The notes under the pieces were generated by a model that was given only the letters and a program-made list of their open reading frames with translations, was not told the DNA's origin and did no database searches. From assembly GCF_004771275.1 (NCBI RefSeq), contig NZ_RQEV01000009.1:124001-188000 (forward strand): a stretch of 64,000 nucleotides of DNA. The letters run 5' to 3'. Source of the DNA: Leptospira fluminis (GTDB lineage: Bacteria; Spirochaetota; Leptospiria; Leptospirales; Leptospiraceae). Both the position numbers and the translations under genes were made by a program. Shown piece after piece: positions 8,977 through 15,827 of this stretch; positions within the stretch are counted from its first letter, which is position 1, and each line of letters opens with the position of its first letter.

Positions 8977-9387
8977 CTAAGAGATTCGATGAACGATGCC
9001 TGTCACAACGCCTAAGATCCTCTCCTCAAGTAAATCGACCGGAATCGGAGTGCTCCCTTTGTCCGGCCCGAAAAGAAACGTTCCCAAACCGGTAACGGAT
9101 ACTTTACGAAACAAATAATTTCCACGACTATAGACTAAAACGACGGACGCATCCACCATTTCCCTGAGCCGATCGATTACTAAACGATCCTTATCCAAAA
9201 TCCCGAAATTCTTCCACGCATCTCCCTTTACGGTAACGAAGATTTTACTCGCTTTTCCATGATCCAAAAAAGAAAGTATGTCCCTCATTCTACTTGGATC
9301 GGGAGACTTTGTAGGAGTTCCTGCATGAAGAGCGTTTTTAAATACTGGAATCAATGATATTCGTTCCAGATAAACTAAACTTTTCAT
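8977..9387 (-). CDS. UmuD-like S24 protein lacking the catalytic serine
   Basis: 136 residues with the full layout of UmuD: an N-terminal ERISL segment, an Ala-Gly cleavage-type site (A22-G23 in LHAGTP), the S24 core VTVKGDAW...DKDRLVIDR, a lysine-bearing strand (YLFRKV, Lys95), and the closing ILGVVTGIVHRI. In UmuD and LexA the motif is GDSM, with Ser as nucleophile. Here the codon reads Ala (Ala57), so self-cleavage should be impossible although the scissile Ala-Gly remains. No umuC/DinB gene is adjacent. It could act as a constant regulator of a translesion polymerase, or be decaying. No strong ribosome site is seen before ATG 9387, and upstream sequence is A/T-rich. Confidence 0.75.
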   Translation of the reverse strand: MKSLVYLERISLIPVFKNALHAGTPTKSPDPSRMRDILSFLDHGKASKIFVTVKGDAWKNFGILDKDRLVIDRLREMVDASVVLVYSRGNYLFRKVSVTGLGTFLFGPDKGSTPIPVDLLEERILGVVTGIVHRIS

Positions 9388-9568
9388 AAGGTAACATATA
9401 TATAGTATTTCTTTCCCGTAGCAAGTCTTTTTTGCCTTCTATATGATTTTTAGCGGAAATCAGTAGATGGAAGGTCAGGAAGCGACAACGGTAATACCAA
9501 CGAAAAATCTGTATTGATAACGATAAAGACGGCTTTGCTTAAAATCGCGAAAGGAAAGATGGAGAAAA

Positions 9569-9585
9569 CCCGGTCTTTAACCGGG
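9569..9585 (-). terminator. Second hairpin downstream of the TRL-like operon
   Basis: CCCGGT (9569-9574) and ACCGGG (9580-9585) form a short stem. Read on the minus strand it is followed by TTTT, so it could act as a backup terminator about 45 bases beyond the first. Confidence 0.4.
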
Positions 9586-9630
9586 CAAAAAAAACAGGGT
9601 TTTATCTAGAATTTCAAAGAAGAGAATGTA

Positions 9631-9655
9631 AAACCCCCCGAGGTTTTTCCGGGGG
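9631..9655 (-). terminator. Intrinsic terminator of the TRL-like lipoprotein operon
   Basis: On the minus strand CCCCCG (9655-9650) pairs with CGGGGG (9640-9635) across a nine-base loop and is followed by TTTT. It lies about 20 bases after the stop of the last TRL-like gene and has the form of a rho-independent terminator. Confidence 0.7.
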
Positions 9656-9673
9656 AATTGTTAGAAAAAAGCG

Positions 9674-10015
9674 CTATTCTCCGAAAACAACCACGCATTC
9701 CCGGGAGAATACTACGCTTAAGATCGAAAATGCGCTTTTGTCTACGATTGCGATCCTTGTGATTTTTCCGTCTTTCATAGCTTCCTCGATGCTCCCCTCT
9801 CCGCCGGAATAGAAAAGCCAGTTCAGAATCGAATAGTTGCTGCAGGACTTTCCGCTCTTTAGGATTTTTGCGTCCGTCGGTCCCGTAATCGGGGAGCCGG
9901 ATACATGGTGCTCGGAAGAATTGAAAATAAGCGCGGGCAAAGGCGTGCTTGCGCAACCGGTAAGTAGAAAGGTGGCGGCGATCGTCGTGATGAAAAAATT
10001 CCGAATATCTTTCAT
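9674..10015 (-). CDS. TRL-like lipoprotein, third of three in tandem
   Basis: 113 residues. A lipoprotein signal (MKDIRNFF start, hydrophobic core, lipobox LLTGC) precedes a short TRL-like domain: SGKSCSNYSILNWLFYSGGEGSIEEAMKDG split by the typical pattern in which a Cys-Ser block is followed by a glycine-rich turn and EAM.DGKI, then KITRIAIVDKS and a C-terminal Cys strand (RECVVVFGE). TRL-family proteins are small lipoproteins of unknown function. A GAGGAG ribosome site lies just before ATG 10015, six bases after the preceding gene, so this is the last gene of the operon. Confidence 0.8.
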   Translation of the reverse strand: MKDIRNFFITTIAATFLLTGCASTPLPALIFNSSEHHVSGSPITGPTDAKILKSGKSCSNYSILNWLFYSGGEGSIEEAMKDGKITRIAIVDKSAFSILSVVFSRECVVVFGE

Positions 10016-10021
10016 TTCTCC

Positions 10022-10345
10022 TCATTCTCCCGCAAGAATAGTGCAATAGTTTCTGTAAATTCCGAATAAAAAATATGCGGTGGAATGGTCTATCGTCGCG
10101 ATCCTGGAGATGTGATTGTCCATCGCAATCTGTCCTGCTCCGGCGCTTCCCCAAGTCACCAAGCCGAGTATATTCCGCTGGCAGCCTTCCGCTTTTTTCA
10201 TCGAGGGTACGTTATTGGAAGAATTGATTTCTCCCGGAAATTTATTGTAAGTAAAAATGTATCCGTTTACCGGACCGATAGCGCAGTTGGAAAGGATCAC
10301 AAAACTTCCCAAAACTAGAATGCATAGAAGTAGTTTTTCTTTCAT
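10022..10345 (-). CDS. TRL-like lipoprotein, second of three in tandem
   Basis: 107 residues. The signal ends in a lipobox-like VILSNC. The mature part shares the TRL-like pattern with both neighbours: a Cys-containing KAEGCQRNILGLVTWGSAG segment, then QIAMDNHISRIATIDHS and a final IYRNYCTILAGE strand. The paired cysteines at equivalent positions in all three copies suggest a conserved disulphide. It starts 18 bases after the first copy. Sequence identity among the three is low outside these blocks, so the duplications look old. Confidence 0.8.
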   Translation of the reverse strand: MKEKLLLCILVLGSFVILSNCAIGPVNGYIFTYNKFPGEINSSNNVPSMKKAEGCQRNILGLVTWGSAGAGQIAMDNHISRIATIDHSTAYFLFGIYRNYCTILAGE

Positions 10346-10363
10346 TTGATTTCCGTGCGTAAT

Positions 10364-10822
10364 TTACTTCTTTTTTCCGATCGTTGGCTTTGCGGCATCG
10401 CTTTTTCCGTCCGGAATGCTCGAGTCGTTCGTTGATCCCGAAACGACCGTGCAAAATCGATGGAAAATCCAACCTCCGAACACGCCAAATTGTTCATACT
10501 CTACTCCGGCGACTCGAGAGATTTTTCCCTGTTCTTTGGCGTTTTCGATGGAAGAATCTCCGAAGGAAACCAATCCCAATATACTATAGGAACAGCCGGA
10601 ACCGGAAAGCTTGCTATCTGCGTTCCGACCGATCGGACCGGGAATGGAACCGCTATGAACGATGGCTCCTCCTTTTACGATTAAATAGTTCGGGTTCGTG
10701 TACTCTTTTGTCGGATTCGTATTGGGTGCGATTCCGTATCCGTAATACAACGCATTGTACCCTGTGCAATTCACCGAGAACAACCAAAAGAAAGTAGGGA
10801 GAAATAGGAAGCCGATCTTCAT
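10364..10822 (-). CDS. TRL-like lipoprotein, first of three in tandem, longest copy
   Basis: 152 residues from the ATG at 10822; a TTG at 10840 would add six residues but leaves the signal poorly placed. The lipobox is FSVNC. Compared with its neighbours it has an inserted ~35-residue segment after the signal (NTNPTKEYTNPNYL region) and a hydrophilic tail of ~20 residues ending in Lys-rich KPTIGKKK. The shared core is SGSGCSYSILGLVSFGDSS, NAKEQGKISRVAGVEYE and IFHRFCTVVSG. First gene of the operon; no clear promoter is visible in the 137 bp between it and the hybrid kinase. Confidence 0.75.
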   Translation of the reverse strand: MKIGFLFLPTFFWLFSVNCTGYNALYYGYGIAPNTNPTKEYTNPNYLIVKGGAIVHSGSIPGPIGRNADSKLSGSGCSYSILGLVSFGDSSIENAKEQGKISRVAGVEYEQFGVFGGWIFHRFCTVVSGSTNDSSIPDGKSDAAKPTIGKKK

Positions 10823-10977
10823 CCTTCCGTCCAAAGGCAAAAGCTCGGATCAATGTACGGGCTTATCCGTCGAAAATCCGGCTTTTGGAAGGAAGCACGA
10901 TTCGCATTGGAATGCAATCAGAATTTTATTGACTAATAAATAGGAGCGGCTGTTCCGCTTTGGAGTGACTGATCCTT

Positions 10978-13440
10978 TTATTTCACTTTCGGAAGAGAGA
11001 AGTAAAATGTCGCTCCCTGATCGACGGCGCTTTCCGCCCTTACTTTTCCGCCGTGACGACCTACGATCCTCGCTACGATCGCCAATCCTACTCCGGTTCC
11101 GTCGAATTCATTGATCGAATGTAGGCGTTGGAATACTTTGAATAAGCGATCGACGTATTCAGGATTGAATCCTGCGCCGTTGTCCTTTACGAAGAATTCG
11201 TTTTCTCCGTTTTCACTTTTACATCCGATCCGGATCTCCGGAGTTTCTTTCTTAGAAGAATATTTAAACGCATTCGACAAAAGGTTCATCCACACTTGAC
11301 GAATCGTCGTTGAATCCCCGTAGATCCGAGGCAAATCCCCGATTTCCACGCGATATTTTCCGCCTACATACTCGCTTTTTAGGTTCGTTAAGACCTCGTC
11401 CACCAAATTGGAGGTATCGATCTCCTGGAAGTTTACCGTTAGTTTCGTTACCTTGTGAAAGGAGAGCAAATCGTCCACAAGCCTAGCCATATGCATCGCC
11501 GTACTGACGATGACGGACATCATTTTACGCCCTTCCTCGTCCAATACGTTCGAATAATCCTCGAGCAGGATTTTTCCCAATCCTTCGATGCCTCTGATAG
11601 GAGATCGTAAATCGTGGGAAATAGAATAGCTGAAAGCTTCCATTTCACGATTGGATTGTTCCAAATCTTCCTGCACCTTCTTGAGAATGGCGAAATTCCG
11701 TACCCTAGCCAGGAGCTCCTCTTGGAGGAACGGTTTTAAAACGTAATCCTGGCCGCCTTCCTGTAGCAATTTGATCCTCAAATCGTCGTCCGACTTGGCG
11801 CTGAGTAGAAGGATGGGCATACGATCCAGTTCCGATATTTTTCGGATCTCGCGGACCATGATATCTCCGCTCATTACCGGCATCATGATATCGGTGATGA
11901 GAACATCCGGAACGATTTGAATCGCTTTTTCCAATCCCTCCTTTCCGTTAACAGCCATGGTTACGTTAAATTCGTTTTTCAGCGTATCGAATATATATTC
12001 CCTCATTTCGGGATTGTCTTCCACCACCAAGGCGCTGGGTAGATTGGTATTTTCGAGATCCGACCTCTCATCGGTTTGATAGCGCCGAAACTCGTGCAAA
12101 GTACCCAATAACGTCCCTTGGGAGATTTCGTTTTCATCTCCTGTCACTAGAGTCACGGAAGCGGGCGCCTTCAAGGGAAGGCTTAGTTGAAAAAGAGCTC
12201 CCCCTCCCGGATTTTCCTCCACATGGATTCTACCGTAATGAAGTTCCGCAAATTCCTTGGCGATCGCAAGTCCCAAGCCGGTTCCTCCGAACGAACGGGA
12301 ATCCCCTTCGTTCACCTGCCGGAATCTTTCGAAAATTGCCTCCCTCAGTTTTTCGGGAACTCCCGGGCCGTTATCGCTAACTTGGACCATGGCGACATCG
12401 CCTAATTTTTTCGCGGAGCAGGAAACTTTTCCGCCTACGGGCGCGAATTTAAACGCGTTCGAAATCAGATTTAAAAATATCCTTTCAACCTTTGCAGGAT
12501 CCAATTCCGCAAACAATTGTCCGGACGTATCCACATCGAATAGGATGGAACGTTCCACGGCGACGGAGTCGAAATGCGATGCGATTCTTTGCAATAATTT
12601 CGATACGTCTACTTCCGCATAATCTACGTTCATCTTTCCGGCTTCCACCTTCGAAATATCGAGTAGATCGTTGACATGTTTTAGAAGAGTCTGGGCATTC
12701 CTTTCCATCACCTGAAAATCGGAACGGTAAGTTTCACCGATGCTTTCCTTTGCCATCAGCTTTCGTAAAGGAGCAAGTATCAGAGTCAGAGGAGTCCTCA
12801 ATTCGTGACTGACATTCGCAAAGAACTGCGACTTCAATTGGTTCATTTCGTGCAATCTTTCGTACAATTGTTGCAATTCTTTTTCTCTTCTGGACAATTC
12901 CTCGTTTGCCTGGAGTAGTAGCTTATTCGCTTTTTGTACTTCCTGAGCGCGGTGGTAGATTTCCGATTCCATCGAAGCGGTTTTGGAAAGCAGCTCTTTG
13001 GTGATTTGGCTCTTTTGATTCTCCAAATTTTTGAGTTCCACGAATTCGGTGACATCTTCCACCCTATGAATGATGTAAATCGTGTTACCTGCGGAGTCGA
13101 AAACGGGAGAATTTACCGGACTCCAGTATTTGGCGATAAAGTGTCCCCCTTCCGATTCCGGTAGACGGATATCGTATTTTTGCACTGCCATCGCGTTTTG
13201 GGTTTTCTCCCTTAAAACAGCTTCCAAAGAATCCCGTAAATTGCTGACACCGGTCGCCGACGGATCCGAAGGGTTGTCGGGAAAAACATCGAAGAGCCAT
13301 CTTCCCAAAATTTCGGAACGAACCGTCTTGGTGGCGGAAAGATACGCCTCACTCACCGCGATAATAGTCAATTTAGGATCCAGCACCAAGTACAACCCTG
13401 GAATCGATTCGAAAAGTAGACGAAAATCGGGGGTAAGCAA
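10978..13440 (-). CDS. Hybrid histidine kinase: PAS-HisKA-HATPase-REC-HisKA-HATPase
   Basis: 820 residues with no membrane segment. A PAS domain (~8-130, with HRVEDVTEFVELK at its end) is followed by a coiled coil (~140-200), a first HisKA with phospho-His in NVSHELRTPL (~211), a first HATPase (VSDNGPGVPE, FGGTGLGLAI), a receiver (ALVVEDNPEMR, phospho-Asp in VLITDIMMP at ~515, Lys in YVLKPF), and a second HisKA (SISHDLRSPI, ~608) with a second HATPase (VKDNGAGFNPEY, FDGTGVGLAI). Two complete kinase cores flank one receiver, so output may go through a separate partner. No response regulator lies next to it. The final core resembles the phytochrome-type kinase module. Confidence 0.9.
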   Translation of the reverse strand: MLTPDFRLLFESIPGLYLVLDPKLTIIAVSEAYLSATKTVRSEILGRWLFDVFPDNPSDPSATGVSNLRDSLEAVLREKTQNAMAVQKYDIRLPESEGGHFIAKYWSPVNSPVFDSAGNTIYIIHRVEDVTEFVELKNLENQKSQITKELLSKTASMESEIYHRAQEVQKANKLLLQANEELSRREKELQQLYERLHEMNQLKSQFFANVSHELRTPLTLILAPLRKLMAKESIGETYRSDFQVMERNAQTLLKHVNDLLDISKVEAGKMNVDYAEVDVSKLLQRIASHFDSVAVERSILFDVDTSGQLFAELDPAKVERIFLNLISNAFKFAPVGGKVSCSAKKLGDVAMVQVSDNGPGVPEKLREAIFERFRQVNEGDSRSFGGTGLGLAIAKEFAELHYGRIHVEENPGGGALFQLSLPLKAPASVTLVTGDENEISQGTLLGTLHEFRRYQTDERSDLENTNLPSALVVEDNPEMREYIFDTLKNEFNVTMAVNGKEGLEKAIQIVPDVLITDIMMPVMSGDIMVREIRKISELDRMPILLLSAKSDDDLRIKLLQEGGQDYVLKPFLQEELLARVRNFAILKKVQEDLEQSNREMEAFSYSISHDLRSPIRGIEGLGKILLEDYSNVLDEEGRKMMSVIVSTAMHMARLVDDLLSFHKVTKLTVNFQEIDTSNLVDEVLTNLKSEYVGGKYRVEIGDLPRIYGDSTTIRQVWMNLLSNAFKYSSKKETPEIRIGCKSENGENEFFVKDNGAGFNPEYVDRLFKVFQRLHSINEFDGTGVGLAIVARIVGRHGGKVRAESAVDQGATFYFSLPKVK

Positions 13441-13560
13441 CGCAATCTTCTCCTAAAAAAACAATATATCCGAAGCTCTGAAATCGGGAATCAAAACGTT
13501 AGGAATATACCAAAATCGAATCCTATGATGCACGCAAAAATCAAGATTTGATGAAGAAAT

Positions 13561-13953
13561 TTAGGAGGATTCGGGGTGATGGCATACGACCTCGATATTA
13601 TGCCCGTCCGGATCCAATACGAAAGCCGCATAATAATCCTTATGATAATGCTCTCTCAATCCCGGTGGTCCGTTGTCCTTTCCGCCTGCCGCTAGTGCAG
13701 CTTTATAAAAAGAATCCACGATCCCGCGATGTTGTGCTCGGAACGCGATATGCAGACGAGGGGAATTCGGAACTCCTTCCGCCACCCAAAAATCCGCTTT
13801 GGAAGGTTCTCCGTACCCCAAAACTTCCTTTCCCTCAGTAAACTCTTTCGGTACTTCGATTAATAATTTATATCCGACCGGCGCGAGCGCCTTATCATAA
13901 AAATTTCGGCTTGCGACCGGATTACTAACTTGAAGACCCGTGTGGTCGATCAT
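13561..13953 (-). CDS. VOC superfamily (glyoxalase/bleomycin-resistance-like) protein
   Basis: 130 residues, one VOC module of two beta-alpha-beta-beta-beta units. It starts MIDHTGLQVSNPVASRNFYD, with metal-ligand-type His3, and continues through LHIAFRAQHRGIVDSFYKAA (second His region) to AAFVLDPDGHNIEVVCH with the usual C-terminal Glu. Single-module VOC proteins of this kind dimerise and bind a divalent metal, acting as dioxygenases, isomerases or drug binders. The substrate is unknown. It stands alone; ribosome site AGGGGGAGG lies just upstream on the minus strand. Confidence 0.85.
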   Translation of the reverse strand: MIDHTGLQVSNPVASRNFYDKALAPVGYKLLIEVPKEFTEGKEVLGYGEPSKADFWVAEGVPNSPRLHIAFRAQHRGIVDSFYKAALAAGGKDNGPPGLREHYHKDYYAAFVLDPDGHNIEVVCHHPESS

Positions 13954-14255
13954 AACGAACCTCCCCCTGCTCCTTCCGGATTTCTAAAACCGATTTTCAT
14001 CTTTGTCAATCAAACCCGCGAAAATCCTGCGCTACATTCCGAAGGTCTTTTCCAACCGAGTAAGCTCTATAAAATATTCATTTGTTTAACAAAAAGTTAA
14101 TAAAGGAACGATATCGATTTTGCTTGCGTATTTTTCACAGCTATTTGTCTTTATATAGCAAATTTTACCCTAAATGAAATAAAAATATTTACTTTTCTGC
14201 TTATTTAAAGGATTTCTGACCCCGCTGTTGCACACTTAGAGAAAAAACGCCTTAA
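13954..14255 (+). other. Intergenic region upstream of the five-gene giant-protein operon
   Basis: About 300 bases without a gene, very A/T-rich from 14070 to 14210 with many A and T runs. It must hold the promoter of the 14256-28748 operon. Several TATAAT-like and TTG-starting hexamers occur, but none pairs convincingly, so no promoter is placed. Confidence 0.4.
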
Positions 14256-15827
14256 ATGAAAGAGACATATTCGTTCCTGGAAAAAAACGTCCGCTTATCG
14301 GAATCCAAAATCTGGAAATACCAACGACGCTATTTCGAGGAACGAGGACCCAAGGCATGGAAGGAGGAAGAAGTTCCCTCTTACGGAACCTCTAATTCCT
14401 ACGCCGCACGTTGCCAAGCGGAGTTGATTCTTTCTCTTCTCAAAGATCTCGCTACAAAAAGCGGAAAAATCCGGATCTTGGAATTAGGCGCAGGGAGTGG
14501 GAAATTCGCCCACCTACTCTTACATTCTTTGGAACGTCTACTTTCCCGTTCTTTGCGAAGTTCCGAAATCCAATACATCCTTTCCGATTTTACGGAATCC
14601 AACCTATCCGAATATCCGGTGCATCCTAGTCTGGGAGCTTGGTTCGATGCGGGCTTGATGGATTTTGCCCACTATGATCTAGAAGGAGGCCGGCCAGTTC
14701 ATCTTCGAAAAAGCGGAGAAATCCTCCAAGAGGAAGAAGCGGACGACGTTTTGATCGTAATCGCGAATTACGTTTTCGACAGTGTTCCTCAGGATCTTTT
14801 TGAAACGGACGCAAAGGGATTGCGGGAAGTCCTCGTGTCCACGACTCACAACGAAACCCATTGGAACGAGGATGATCCGTACAATTTAAGAAAACTGAAA
14901 GTTCATCTCACGAACAGGATCGAATCCGTAAAACCGTACATTAACGCTTCTTGGAACGAAGTGCTGCAGGTTTACGAAACGGAAAAAAAAGATCTGCTAT
15001 TTTCTCTCCCCATAGCCGCTCTTCTCTGCATGGAGGATCTTTCCTCCCGTTTTAAAAATTGCATGTTTCTGATTTGCGACAAGGGCACGGCAACGGTCTC
15101 GGAACTGGATCTTTCCCAACCCCAGGGCCCCGTGGAACACGGAAGTCTGTCCGCTCCGGTCAATTTCCATTCGATAGGAATTTGGGCGCGAAATCGAAAT
15201 TGGCAAATTTGGGAAGATAAGATGGAACGAGACTATCTGCATTTAAACGTATATACGAACATAAATGCAAAGCTTCCGATTCTGGAGCAGTGCTATACGC
15301 AAATGCACCGTTTTCTTTGCATAGACGATTACGTTCATCTGAGGAGGAGTTGGAAAAAGTTCAACGAGGAAGTCGCCTTAGAGGAATTGCTTGCCTGCCT
15401 CAAAACCAGTGATTGGGATCCGAAAGTCTTTTCGATGTTTTATGAAAAAATTATAAACCGACTCGACGAAGGGCGGATCCATTCCTCTCATATTAAAATC
15501 CTACGCCAAGGGCTTTCTATCCTAAGAAAGAATCATTTTTTCGAGAGTCAGGAGGACCTTTTGTTTTGTATCGGTACTCTGTACGGACGCTTAGGAAACT
15601 TTCCGGAAGCGATTTCTACGTTTCAAGATTCTTTAAAACTCTACGGAGAAAACCTTCACACAAGTTTCAATTTGGCCCTTTGCTTGATCGAATCCCGCCA
15701 AGTCGAATCCGGAACGCAAATCCTGGGAGAACTCCGAATGAAATACCCCAAATTCAATTGGTTTGATTCCGTAGGAAGCGGAAACGAATTGGAATCCGTT
15801 TTATCGAGTGCCCGCAAATCCGTATGA
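14256..15827 (+). CDS. SAM-dependent methyltransferase with C-terminal TPR tail
   Basis: 523 residues. A class I methyltransferase fold occupies ~50-330: motif I ILELGAGSGKF at 74-84, an acidic strand YILSDFTESN, and a motif IV-like VIANYVFDSVP. This resembles the MidA-type family of protein methyltransferases more than small-molecule enzymes. The C-terminal ~120 residues contain TPR-like helices (LFCIGTLYGRLGNFPEAIST, then LHTSFNLALCLIES), suggesting it docks on a protein. It begins the operon of giant proteins and its ATGA stop-start overlap with the next gene implies coupled translation, so a neighbour encoded downstream is a plausible substrate. That link is inference. Confidence 0.75.
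   Translation: MKETYSFLEKNVRLSESKIWKYQRRYFEERGPKAWKEEEVPSYGTSNSYAARCQAELILSLLKDLATKSGKIRILELGAGSGKFAHLLLHSLERLLSRSLRSSEIQYILSDFTESNLSEYPVHPSLGAWFDAGLMDFAHYDLEGGRPVHLRKSGEILQEEEADDVLIVIANYVFDSVPQDLFETDAKGLREVLVSTTHNETHWNEDDPYNLRKLKVHLTNRIESVKPYINASWNEVLQVYETEKKDLLFSLPIAALLCMEDLSSRFKNCMFLICDKGTATVSELDLSQPQGPVEHGSLSAPVNFHSIGIWARNRNWQIWEDKMERDYLHLNVYTNINAKLPILEQCYTQMHRFLCIDDYVHLRRSWKKFNEEVALEELLACLKTSDWDPKVFSMFYEKIINRLDEGRIHSSHIKILRQGLSILRKNHFFESQEDLLFCIGTLYGRLGNFPEAISTFQDSLKLYGENLHTSFNLALCLIESRQVESGTQILGELRMKYPKFNWFDSVGSGNELESVLSSARKSV

Noticed and set aside
9606..10154. 182-residue minus-strand open frame overlapping two TRL-like genes
   Set aside because: Low-complexity Arg/Asp-rich product with no ribosome site; the overlapping frames have lipoprotein signals and ribosome sites.
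10384..10797. 137-residue plus-strand frame antisense to a TRL-like gene
   Set aside because: Arg-rich composition typical of an antisense shadow.
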